Assembly: GCF_900142925.1 (NCBI RefSeq)
Contig: NZ_FRCN01000022.1
Span: forward strand, 1 to 64,000
DNA from: Chitinophaga sp. CF418
GTDB lineage: Bacteria; Bacteroidota; Bacteroidia; Chitinophagales; Chitinophagaceae
DNA length: 64,000 nt
Direction of reading: 5' to 3'
In this document: positions 51,512 to 60,245 of the stretch, one piece after another
Layout of the letters: each line of letters begins with the position of its first letter
Position numbering within the stretch: position 1 is the first letter of the stretch
The notes under the pieces: generated by a model
What the model saw: only the letters and a program-made list of their open reading frames with translations
What the model was told of the DNA's origin: nothing
Databases searched by the model: none
Position numbers and translations under genes: made by a program

Positions 51512-51560
51512 GCTCCGTTAGGAGCGTTAGTGTTTGTAGCCCCGGGTTGCAAACCCGGGG
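51512..51560. repeat. REP-like double hairpin
   Basis: GCTCC GTTA GGAGC (51512-51525) is followed 14 bases later by a perfect 9-bp stem (51540-51548/51552-51560). Two adjacent hairpins of this type are typical of REP-like interspersed elements. The TTTGTAGCCCCGGG part resembles a common Bacteroidota intergenic repeat. Confidence 0.6.
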
Positions 51561-51589
51561 GATGGCATATTCCATATTCCCCAAAAACA

Positions 51590-51623
51590 CCGGCCACGAT
51601 CCCATACAAGAAATCGTGGCCGG
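51590..51623 (-). terminator. Terminator of the DUF4249 operon
   Basis: A perfect 11-bp stem (51590-51600/51613-51623). On the minus strand the T-rich tract lies between the gene end and the stem. Confidence 0.65.
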
Positions 51624-51649
51624 CGTCCCCAAAAAATAAAATGAAGTTA

Positions 51650-52462
51650 TCAAGGAACGATAATCGTCTTCCTCTCTACTGTCTGTGCACTGAAATACCC
51701 AATTGCATTCCCTGAAATATTACTCACAGGGTTCGCAGGGGTAGCGGACTCACTCTCACCGGTAGCACTGCTACTGAGACTAAAAAAATACTTATACACC
51801 GCAGCATCAATATTCAGCATCTCCACGGTGATCTCATCCCCGCTGTTGATGTCATACTCATGGTCGTCATCATCCTCACCAAGGATGTACAACCGTGCAT
51901 TGATGTCATTACCATTGGTAAGATCATCATTACGCACATAGTACCGTTTTACTTTTGTTCCCCTGATGTACTGCTGGAAACGATAGTAGTTTGTTTCCCC
52001 GGCAGGGTCTTTAAAGCTGACATTGGTTACTTTGGTTATATCTCCGAAAAGATCTTCCTCCACGATAGACAAAGAGTCCATCGGTACTTTGGACGGCATA
52101 TAAGACGTCGCTGTATATTGCTCATTGCCGAGTGTAACCAGCAAGCCATAGGTATTGCCACCGCTGCCGGATAGTTCCGGTGCAGCATACACACCCGTGG
52201 TGGTTGTTTCAGTCAGCAGCGTAGTGTCGCCGTTATGATAGATCTGCACCTTCGCGCCAGATACGCCTGCAAAGGAATTGTCTGCAGCAAAATCTTTGGT
52301 ACGGCTGAGTTTTACAACACAGTCGCCTTTGGTATCTGTCAGCACAGCCTCGATCACTAACTTGTTATCATTGCCGTTCAGATTAAGATCGATCTCCTTT
52401 TCACAGGCGGTGCCGAGTAGCAGCGCCGAGCCTAGTATGGTATATATATAACTGTTGCGCAT
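51650..52462 (-). CDS. DUF4249 lipoprotein
   Basis: A 270-residue lipoprotein: the signal peptide ends at LLLGTACEKE (lipobox Cys near residue 20), then a DUF4249 pattern (DNKLVIEAVLTDTKGDCVVKL and VSGAKVQIYHNGD). These proteins pair with small TonB-dependent receptors in Bacteroidota. It lies 5 bases downstream of the receptor gene, so the two are one operon, probably a nutrient or effector uptake system. Confidence 0.85.
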   Translation of the reverse strand: MRNSYIYTILGSALLLGTACEKEIDLNLNGNDNKLVIEAVLTDTKGDCVVKLSRTKDFAADNSFAGVSGAKVQIYHNGDTTLLTETTTTGVYAAPELSGSGGNTYGLLVTLGNEQYTATSYMPSKVPMDSLSIVEEDLFGDITKVTNVSFKDPAGETNYYRFQQYIRGTKVKRYYVRNDDLTNGNDINARLYILGEDDDDHEYDINSGDEITVEMLNIDAAVYKYFFSLSSSATGESESATPANPVSNISGNAIGYFSAQTVERKTIIVP

Positions 52463-52467
52463 GGTAA

Positions 52468-54786
52468 TTAGAACTTAAAGTTGTAAGAGATAGAAGGAAT
52501 GAATTTGAACAGTGCAGTTTGTTTTGCTACTGTTTTATTCGGATCTTCCTTACTGTCTTCGAAGGTGATGGTGTATGCATTTTCCCTGCCATAAGCATTG
52601 TAGAGGCTGAAGGCCAGTTCTGATGACCAGCGTTTACGTTTCTTCAGCTGCAGCGTAGCGCCCAGGTCCAGGCGGTGATAATTGGGCATACGGTACGTAT
52701 TACGGCCAGTGAAGTAGTATACGGTCTGACCATCTATCTGATATTTACCGGAAGGATAGGTTACCGCATCGCCGGTATAATAGATCCAGTTGGCAGACAA
52801 TGTCCATTTCTTACTTACCTGGTACATGGCCACGATGGCTATATCATGTGTTCTGTCCTGGCGTGCATTATACCACTTGTTGTTGTTGATACCATCTATC
52901 TGTCTTTCTGTTTTTGAAAGTGTATAACTCAGCCATCCGCTGAATTTACCCACTCTCTTTTTGAACAACCACTCAATACCGTAAGCACGTCCTTTACCGA
53001 ACAGCAGTTCCGACTCTATTGCGTTGCTCACAGTGTTGACATCAGCGCCATCGCGGTAATCGATCTGGTTTTGTAAAGACTTATAATAGGTTTCAACAGT
53101 CAGTTCATAGTCGCCGCCGAAAAGGTCTTTATAGTAACCAATAGAGTACTGGTCGGATATTTCAGGTTTAATGATATTGGTGCTGGCCACCCATTTATCA
53201 GTAGGACTGCTGGTAGTACTATTGGAGATCAGGTGAAGGTTCTGGGTATTGCGTACATAAGATGCCTTCAGTGAAGATGTGCTGTTCAGCTTATAGCTCA
53301 GCGCCAGTCTGGGCTCCAGGTTGACATAGGTCTTTACGAAATCCCCGCTTTTATAGTGAAGGGTATCGAGTATCTTACCATCCTTGTCCAGGTTGAAGAA
53401 ATCACCTTTACCCAGGATGCTGAAGGAAGACAGACGGAGACCATAGGTCGCGCTCAACTTGTCAGACATTTTCCAGTTATCGGTAATATACAATGCATTC
53501 TCCCAGGAGTAACGGTCTTCCAGTGTCCTGGCGTTAATTTGTGAAGTTTCAGAAGTAGTGACCTGGCCTGGAGTGATGGTATGGTAAATGGAATTGATAC
53601 CGAAACGAATATTATGACTGGAAGATGGATACCATTGTAACTCTTCCTTCAGATTGTAGTCCCTGATCTTTGAATAGATATCTGCATTTACAGAACCACT
53701 GTTAATGGAGATAGTATAGTCGTAATTACTATAGATGAGGGATGTATTGGAGAACAATTTGTTATTGAAGATGTGATTCCAGCGCAGGGTGGCAGTGGTA
53801 TTACCCCATTGCAGACCGAACAGATCGCCTACGCCCAGTTTATCTTTACCGAAATAACCAGACAGGTATAGTTTATCTTTCTCACCCAGTTCATAATTCA
53901 TCTTGGCATTGATATCATAGAAGTAGAGCGTATTATTATTTAGGCTGGAATCGCTGGATAGCTTGAGGAACATATCGGCGTATGTTCTGCGGCCTGTAAC
54001 CAGGAAGGAAGATTTATCCTTCTGAATAGGACCTTCCACGTTCAGCTTGGCGGAAATAAGACCAATACCACCGCTAACGCCGAAGTCCTGGTTATTGCCG
54101 TCATTCATCTTGATGTCCAGCACGGAAGACAAACGTCCGCCATATTGTGCAGGCATACCTCCTTTGTATACGGCGATGTCTTTAATCGCATCAGAGTTGA
54201 AGGTAGAGAAGAAACCCAGCAGGTGAGAGGCATTGTATACAGGCGCTTCATCCAATAGTATCAGGTTCTGGTCAGCAGCACCGCCACGTACATACATACC
54301 GGCGTTACCATCTCCGGCCGACTTGATACCGGGTAGTAACTGGATAACTTTAATGGCATCTCTTTCTCCCAGTAATACGGGCACATTCTTCATCTCTTTG
54401 GTAGTCAGCTTTTCCAGTCCCATCTGAGGCGTACTGAGGCTTCTTTTGGTGCTGGTACCGGTAATGGTTACTGCTCCCAGGCTGACAGATTCATCTTCCA
54501 GGGAAATGTTGATAACGGTATCTTTCCGGAGCACAAACTCTGATTGATAGGCCTGAAGACCCATAGAGGAGAATTCCAGCTTGTGTTTGCCGTCTGTGAG
54601 GGTAATGGAATAGAATCCATATTCATTAGTTGTAGTACCACCGCCACCACTGACTCTTACAGTAGCGCCGATGAGGGTTTCGCCTTTGGCTTTGGATTTA
54701 ATGGTTCCGCTAATTGTATGTTTTTGCTGTGCCATGGCTTTACCAGCCGTCAGCATAACAGCAATGAGCAACAATTTTGATTTCAT
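52468..54786 (-). CDS. TonB-dependent receptor (SusC-like, carboxypeptidase-type)
   Basis: From ATG 54786 (an extra 38 residues upstream in frame are not needed) the product has a signal peptide, a carboxypeptidase-regulatory-like domain (GTIKSKAKGETLIGATVRVS) and a plug domain with IKVIQLLPGIKSAGDGNAGM near residue 150. A 22-stranded-type barrel ends in SISYNFKF. At ~772 residues it is a shorter TonB receptor than SusC. Substrate unknown. Confidence 0.85.
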   Translation of the reverse strand: MKSKLLLIAVMLTAGKAMAQQKHTISGTIKSKAKGETLIGATVRVSGGGGTTTNEYGFYSITLTDGKHKLEFSSMGLQAYQSEFVLRKDTVINISLEDESVSLGAVTITGTSTKRSLSTPQMGLEKLTTKEMKNVPVLLGERDAIKVIQLLPGIKSAGDGNAGMYVRGGAADQNLILLDEAPVYNASHLLGFFSTFNSDAIKDIAVYKGGMPAQYGGRLSSVLDIKMNDGNNQDFGVSGGIGLISAKLNVEGPIQKDKSSFLVTGRRTYADMFLKLSSDSSLNNNTLYFYDINAKMNYELGEKDKLYLSGYFGKDKLGVGDLFGLQWGNTTATLRWNHIFNNKLFSNTSLIYSNYDYTISINSGSVNADIYSKIRDYNLKEELQWYPSSSHNIRFGINSIYHTITPGQVTTSETSQINARTLEDRYSWENALYITDNWKMSDKLSATYGLRLSSFSILGKGDFFNLDKDGKILDTLHYKSGDFVKTYVNLEPRLALSYKLNSTSSLKASYVRNTQNLHLISNSTTSSPTDKWVASTNIIKPEISDQYSIGYYKDLFGGDYELTVETYYKSLQNQIDYRDGADVNTVSNAIESELLFGKGRAYGIEWLFKKRVGKFSGWLSYTLSKTERQIDGINNNKWYNARQDRTHDIAIVAMYQVSKKWTLSANWIYYTGDAVTYPSGKYQIDGQTVYYFTGRNTYRMPNYHRLDLGATLQLKKRKRWSSELAFSLYNAYGRENAYTITFEDSKEDPNKTVAKQTALFKFIPSISYNFKF

Positions 54787-54930
54787 CAGGTGTAAATTTA
54801 GTGCGAAACAAATAATAATTATCTGATATGCAAAAAGTGGCTGGGCCGAAACAGACAAAATTGCGGTTGAAATGGACAGCGAAAAGTTGATTGTACCCAA
54901 GCTTTGTACTTAACTTGCAGCCTGAAGCAC

Positions 54931-55998
54931 ATGAAAAGATTACCAGTAAAAAGTCTTGTACGCATAAGTTTTATCGCAGCGCTAAGTATCGCCATCCTGG
55001 TGGGACTGACCTCTTCTGCCAAAGAGTATTCCCTGAGCACGGTCCTGGCCAAATCAGTGGTTATCCTCGTGGGTATCCTGGTCCTCAGCCTGTATAATGT
55101 GGGCGTACAGTTGTGGCTTTCCAGGCGTTGGAATTATTCCTCCTGGCAATTCAAATTGTACAGGGCTATAGCCAGTTTTTCAGGAGCGTTACTTTTTAAC
55201 TTCCTGTGTTTCAGGATGGTATTGTCTACTAACCTGCATACTTTTGTTATCCCTGACTGGTATGAACAGGTGAGGAATAAAACGGTATGGCCGCTGCTGT
55301 TTATGTTGCATGGCACTGTGTTTAACATCTTTGTACTGATGGTTCATAACTATATCATCCTCGTACATGCCAAAAATGATGCAGAACTGGAGAATGCCCG
55401 TTTGAAGTTTGCCAATACGGAAGCCATCAACCAGTTATTACGACAGCAGATCCATCCACATTTCCTTTTTAATGCGCTTAATACACTGAAGGCCCTCATC
55501 CGCCGTCATCCCGAAAAGGCGGAAGAATACCTGATCCATTTGTCAGACTTTCTGCGGGCCAGTATTTCAAAGGGACATAAGAACATCATTTCACTGAGAG
55601 ATGAAATCAAGTTAAGTGTAGATTACCTGGAAATGCAGAAAATGCGTGCAGGAGAAGCCCTGAAATTCTCTATTGATATCGATCAGCAGGCATTAAGCAA
55701 CCGCTGGCTGCCAGCTTTTTCATTGCAGCCCCTACTGGAAAATGCAATTAAACACAATGTGCTGACCAATGAAGATCCCTTGTACCTGGATGTGATCCAG
55801 GAGGGGGATTATCTGAAAGTGATGAATAATCTGCAGGTGAAGCATCAGACGGAAGCTTCTACAGGCAGCGGATTAATGAACCTGTCAGAACGTTATAAGA
55901 TGCTGACAGGAGAAGATATTCTGATAGAAGACGATGGAAGAACATTCACCGTAAAAATAAAAATCTTGCAGCATGCGGGTAGTGATTATAGAGGATGA
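54931..55998 (+). CDS. LytS-type sensor histidine kinase
   Basis: From ATG 54931 the protein has four predicted membrane helices, then a His_kinase domain with RQQIHPHFLFNALNTL (phospho-accepting His near residue 175) and an ATPase part starting SLQPLLENAIKHN. It pairs with the LytTR regulator encoded directly downstream with a 26-base overlap. The signal is unknown. Confidence 0.85.
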   Translation: MKRLPVKSLVRISFIAALSIAILVGLTSSAKEYSLSTVLAKSVVILVGILVLSLYNVGVQLWLSRRWNYSSWQFKLYRAIASFSGALLFNFLCFRMVLSTNLHTFVIPDWYEQVRNKTVWPLLFMLHGTVFNIFVLMVHNYIILVHAKNDAELENARLKFANTEAINQLLRQQIHPHFLFNALNTLKALIRRHPEKAEEYLIHLSDFLRASISKGHKNIISLRDEIKLSVDYLEMQKMRAGEALKFSIDIDQQALSNRWLPAFSLQPLLENAIKHNVLTNEDPLYLDVIQEGDYLKVMNNLQVKHQTEASTGSGLMNLSERYKMLTGEDILIEDDGRTFTVKIKILQHAGSDYRG

Positions 55999-56737
55999 GG
56001 TATTGACAGCAGAAGATCTTAAAGAAAGTATCCAGCAACTGGATAATACTGTAGAAGTAGTGGCAGTGCTGCAATCAGTCAGGGAGGCAGTAGCTTATTT
56101 CCAGCAGAACGACATGCCTGACCTTATTTTCAGCGATATACAACTGGGAGATGGAGAGAGCTTTGATATCTATAGAACGGTAGAAGTATCAGCGCCTGTA
56201 ATCTTCTGCACCGCATACGATGAATACGCCCTGCAGGCATTCAAGACCAATGGCATCGAGTATATACTGAAACCGTTCACCAATGCCTCCATTGCAGATG
56301 CGATCAAAAAGTATAATAATCTGCGCCGTCAGTTTACCGGCGCAGGCACAGATAATCGCGCCAATACGATCGCTGAAACAGTGCAGCAACATACACTCAA
56401 ACCTGCGGCTATACTGGTGCATTATAAAGACAAAATAGTGCCGGTCAGGCTGGAGAATATCGTATTGTTCTATATTGAAAAGGAGACTTTGTACCTGATG
56501 ACTTTTGACAGGCAACACTATTACCTGAAGAAATCACTGGAAGAAGCTGAACAGCTCTGTGGTAATGATTTCTTCCGGGTAAACAGACAATTCCTCGTTA
56601 ACCGTAAGGCCATAAAAGACGCTTCCCACTATGTGTCCCGCAAGTTAAGCGTGAACCTGTCTGTGCCCTTTAAAGAGGTGATCACCATCAGTAAAGAAAA
56701 AGCACCTCAGTTCCTCGCCTGGCTGTCGGGGAAATAA
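55973..56737 (+). CDS. LytTR response regulator
   Basis: A receiver domain with VVIIEDEVLTAEDL and phospho-accepting Asp55 in LIFSDIQLG is followed by a LytTR DNA-binding domain (residues ~140-254, ending RVNRQFLVNRKAIKD and KEVITISKEKAPQFLAWL). It overlaps the kinase gene by 26 bases. Confidence 0.9.
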   Translation: MRVVIIEDEVLTAEDLKESIQQLDNTVEVVAVLQSVREAVAYFQQNDMPDLIFSDIQLGDGESFDIYRTVEVSAPVIFCTAYDEYALQAFKTNGIEYILKPFTNASIADAIKKYNNLRRQFTGAGTDNRANTIAETVQQHTLKPAAILVHYKDKIVPVRLENIVLFYIEKETLYLMTFDRQHYYLKKSLEEAEQLCGNDFFRVNRQFLVNRKAIKDASHYVSRKLSVNLSVPFKEVITISKEKAPQFLAWLSGK

Positions 56738-56805
56738 CTCCATTTGCTACACTCGCCGGGAACGACGTATTTGCAGGTCCTTACATTTCAATTAACCCAT
56801 AATAT

Positions 56806-57231
56806 CTAAGACTTCGCAGCAGCCTTCTTCTTCGGTGTAGCCCGTTTCTTTGCAGCTGCTTTTTTCTTTGGTGCTGCTCTCTTCTTCGCGGCAGCTTTCT
56901 TTCTGGGGGCGGCCTTTTTAGCTGCAGCCTTTTTCCTTGGAGCGGCTTTTTTAGCAGCTGCTTTCTTTGGTGTTGCTCTCTTCTTAGCAGCAGCCTTCTT
57001 TTTAGGCGCAGCTTTCTTCGCAGCTGCTTTTTTCTTCGGGGCGGCTTTCTTCGCCGCAGCTTTCTTTGGTACTTTGGCGCCTTCTTTCCTGGCTTCCGAT
57101 AATCCTATGGCGATAGCCTGTTTGGGATTAGTGACTTTCTTGCCGCTTCTGCCGCTTTTCAGTTTACCTTCTTTCATCTCACGCATATTCTCTTCCACTT
57201 TGTCCTGGCTCCTTTTTGAATACTTTGCCAT
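56806..57231 (-). CDS. Histone H1-like Lys/Ala-rich protein with DUF6496-type start
   Basis: Residues 1-55 resemble the small conserved domain (QDKVEENMREMKEGKLKSGR followed by NPKQAIAIGLSEARK) found in Bacteroidota. The remainder is a repeated Lys-Ala-Ala-Pro-Lys-Lys pattern like bacterial H1-type tails. It probably binds DNA by charge. It lies between the LytTR regulator and LigD. Confidence 0.75.
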   Translation of the reverse strand: MAKYSKRSQDKVEENMREMKEGKLKSGRSGKKVTNPKQAIAIGLSEARKEGAKVPKKAAAKKAAPKKKAAAKKAAPKKKAAAKKRATPKKAAAKKAAPRKKAAAKKAAPRKKAAAKKRAAPKKKAAAKKRATPKKKAAAKS

Positions 57232-57262
57232 AATGTAGAATTTAAAGGTTAATAAATAAACT

Positions 57263-59272
57263 TCATCGTTGCATAGTACTTAGTATCTTCTTCATATCAA
57301 TTCCTTTGCCGAGTACCGGCTTGAATATATCGCCCATTTCATTGATCCGGGCAACTGCATTGGTAATATTGAAGTCTTTCATCTTTAATCCCTTTTTTAC
57401 TTCCTCCCAATGCAAAGGCATGGACACCGTAGCGCCCGGCTTTGGCCGTAATGAGTAGGGTGCTGCCAGTGTGGATTTGGGCCTGTTCTGTAGATAATCA
57501 ACATATATTTTGCCCCTTCTGTTCTGTGTCATACGTTCTATACTGGTAAATGAAGGCAATGCAGCATGTACCTGTGTAGCGATCCATTTACCGAACAACT
57601 GGCATTCATCGTAAGTATATTTGGCGTTTAAAGGAATGTAGATATGTATGCCGGTGGAACCGGATGTTTTGCAATATCCCGGGGCTTTGATACTGTCAAG
57701 AACTTCTTTGGTGATAAGCGCTGTTTGTATTACCTGTTCAAAGGTATTCTTTTCTGTTGGATCCAGATCAATAATGCACCAATCCGGATGATCCGGCTTT
57801 TGTATCCTGCTGTTCCACGGGTTCATTTCAATGGCGCCCAGGTTAACCATATATAACAGGCTGGCTTCGTCTGTACCTACCATGAAGTTTTTGTCTTCCC
57901 CTTCACTGGTGTGATAAGGGAATTGTTTGATCCAGTCGGGTGCTTTCCCTGTTACATCTTTCTGATAGAAGCTCTTGCCTTTTATGCCGTTGGGGAATCT
58001 GTTCAGCGACTGGGGACGGTCTTTCAGATAAGGTACAATATAGGGGGCTACCTGGTAATAGTAGTTCAGCATGTCCCGCTTGGTATATTTTTCTTCCGGC
58101 CAGAATACTTTATTGAGATTGGAAAACTTCAGTTCATGTTTATTGATTTTCCTGACCTGGGTATCTTCAGATGGATTGAGTAATGTTTTACGGTTACCGC
58201 CTATCACAGGTGTTAGCATCTTTTGGGAGATAGCCGTACCTGTTTTCTTTGCTGCTTTTTGGACAGGCTGAGGCGCTTCTCTCGTGACGTCTTTTGCTGC
58301 CTTATCTTCCCGCATACCTTCGAAGGAGGGGTGGCGCATCACGCCATCCGAAGTGATCTCTGCATAACTTACTTCACATACCAGCTCCGGCTTTAGCCAT
58401 GTGGCTACTGCCTTCGGTGGATTGGGCCTGAAGCGGGAAGGTTTATTAACATCTGGAACTGTTGTAAAGGGAGATCTTTTTACAGTCAGTGGTTTGAATA
58501 ACTGCATCAGTTCCTTCTGCCTGGCGGTGGAAAAGCCGGTGCCTATCTTGCCGGTATATTGCAATTTGCCATCATCAAAAACACCCACCAGCAATGAGCT
58601 GAAAGGCTTGGAGGAATCTTCATTACGGGTATATCCGCCTATGACCACTTCATGTCTTTGATTAATCTTGATCTTTAACCATTCAGTAGTACGTACGCCT
58701 GGATAGTAGAGGCTATCTTCTTTTTTGGCGATGATACCTTCCAGGCCCAGTGATTTTGCAGCTGTCAGGAACGCTGAAGGAGATGTGTGAAAGCTGGCGC
58801 TAAGCCTTATAATATCCGGTGCGGGAAACAGTTGTTCCAGCAATTCCCTGCGCTGTACAAGGGGCAATTGTGTAATGTCATACCCATTCAGCCACAAAAG
58901 ATCAAATACATAGTAGATCAATTCACCATCAGCTTCACTCCTCCAGTTTTGCAGATCCCCGAAGCTGGAAGTCCCGCTTTCATTGAGCACCACTATCTCC
59001 CCATCTGTTACTGCGTGGATGTTCCATGTTTTTAATGCATCGTGAATGGGATAAAATTTTTCATCGAATGATTTATTGTTACGCGAAATAAGGTGTATAT
59101 CTCCCTTGTTCAGCAAGGCTATTGCGCGATACCCATCCCATTTTACCTCATACATCCAATCCGGCGCTTCAACTGGTTTATCAACCAGTGTGGCCAGCAT
59201 GGGCGCTACAGTAGCGGGGAACTTAGCCCGCGTGCGTCCGGATATCCTGGGAGCTGAGGATTTTTTACGCAT
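57263..59272 (-). CDS. ligD: DNA ligase D (ligase-polymerase, no phosphoesterase)
   Basis: The 669-residue protein starts with an ATP-dependent ligase domain (YEVKWDGYRAIALLNKGD, catalytic Lys near residue 45; ligase region to ~320) and continues with an LigD polymerase domain (KINKHELKFSNLNKVFWPEE, then IIDLDPTEKNTFEQVI and TSGSTGIHIYIPL). No phosphoesterase domain is seen. LigD repairs double-strand breaks with Ku. No ku gene is in this window. Confidence 0.9.
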   Translation of the reverse strand: MRKKSSAPRISGRTRAKFPATVAPMLATLVDKPVEAPDWMYEVKWDGYRAIALLNKGDIHLISRNNKSFDEKFYPIHDALKTWNIHAVTDGEIVVLNESGTSSFGDLQNWRSEADGELIYYVFDLLWLNGYDITQLPLVQRRELLEQLFPAPDIIRLSASFHTSPSAFLTAAKSLGLEGIIAKKEDSLYYPGVRTTEWLKIKINQRHEVVIGGYTRNEDSSKPFSSLLVGVFDDGKLQYTGKIGTGFSTARQKELMQLFKPLTVKRSPFTTVPDVNKPSRFRPNPPKAVATWLKPELVCEVSYAEITSDGVMRHPSFEGMREDKAAKDVTREAPQPVQKAAKKTGTAISQKMLTPVIGGNRKTLLNPSEDTQVRKINKHELKFSNLNKVFWPEEKYTKRDMLNYYYQVAPYIVPYLKDRPQSLNRFPNGIKGKSFYQKDVTGKAPDWIKQFPYHTSEGEDKNFMVGTDEASLLYMVNLGAIEMNPWNSRIQKPDHPDWCIIDLDPTEKNTFEQVIQTALITKEVLDSIKAPGYCKTSGSTGIHIYIPLNAKYTYDECQLFGKWIATQVHAALPSFTSIERMTQNRRGKIYVDYLQNRPKSTLAAPYSLRPKPGATVSMPLHWEEVKKGLKMKDFNITNAVARINEMGDIFKPVLGKGIDMKKILSTMQR

Positions 59273-59338
59273 GTATAGATAAGATCAAAGATCTTACCAG
59301 TATGCATGACAGCAATCTCATGAGCATAACATACACCG

Positions 59339-60136
59339 TTACTGGTTATCCAATCCTCTCTTTCTTGCAATACGATAATAAGCAGCAGGTATCAGTATCC
59401 GCAACCAGTACAGCAGCCGTTCACTTCTGGCGATGATCACATGTTTTTTCTTCTGGCTGATGGCCTTCAATATCCTGTCAGCGCATTCGTCGACAGGAAT
59501 ACCATTCAGCTGGCCTTTATCCATCTTGTCGTAAGAGGTGCCATCTCCTGTTAGTGCAGACATGGATAACGCTGTTTTAATCCTGCCGGGACTTACAATG
59601 GTTACATAAAAGTTGTCCAGGGTATGTTCTACCTGCAGTGTTTCAAAATAACCTTTCAATGCATGTTTGGATGCAACATAACCACTGCGCATAGGGAAGC
59701 CCATAAGACCGGACATACTGCTGATGGCCACCACATGTCCATGGCCCTGCTTCCTGAAATGGGGCAGCAGGTATTGTGTGACAGCCAGAGGACCGAAGAA
59801 GTTAACCTCCATCAGCTGGTTATATACAGACAGCTCTGTATCGATCGCCAGCGAGCGTTGTCCAACACCGGCTGAATGAATAACGATGTCAATATGCCCA
59901 TAGATGCCCATGGCACGCTCCACTACGTGTACTAATGCTAAGCGGTCGGTCATATTGGCCGGCAGTATTGTACAACCGGTATGACCGGCCAACTGTTGCT
60001 CCAGTGATCTTAATGTAGCATTATCGCGGGAAGAAATGATCAGGCGTGCCTTTTTTGCTGCAAATGCTTTCGCCAGACCAGCTCCGATACCGGAAGAGGC
60101 GCCAATGATCCAGACAACTTTATGCTCGAAATTCAT
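59339..60136 (-). CDS. Short-chain dehydrogenase/reductase
   Basis: From ATG 60136 the protein has the Rossmann motif WIIGASSGIGAG, the NxAG-like HSAGVG, and the catalytic YVASKHALKG near residue 160. A Ser/Lys/Arg-rich C-terminal part suggests an additional membrane-near segment (LLYWLRILIPAAYYRIA). Substrate unknown. Confidence 0.85.
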   Translation of the reverse strand: MNFEHKVVWIIGASSGIGAGLAKAFAAKKARLIISSRDNATLRSLEQQLAGHTGCTILPANMTDRLALVHVVERAMGIYGHIDIVIHSAGVGQRSLAIDTELSVYNQLMEVNFFGPLAVTQYLLPHFRKQGHGHVVAISSMSGLMGFPMRSGYVASKHALKGYFETLQVEHTLDNFYVTIVSPGRIKTALSMSALTGDGTSYDKMDKGQLNGIPVDECADRILKAISQKKKHVIIARSERLLYWLRILIPAAYYRIARKRGLDNQ

Positions 60137-60245
60137 ATTACGGATGATTTGGAGGTGCCGCAAAGCTACACTTTTGCTTTGATCGCTGAAATGGGCCGTT
60201 GGCTGAAGGTTTGATCAGGTTCCATATATTTCGTATATTCCTGTT

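Noticed and set aside
51454..51715. Plus-strand frames of 61 and 85 residues with APLGALVFVAPGCKPGG-like text
   Set aside because: They translate the REP-like hairpins, a common source of false proteins.
54787..54900. 38-residue extension of the TonB receptor
   Set aside because: The downstream ATG at 54786 begins a proper signal peptide.
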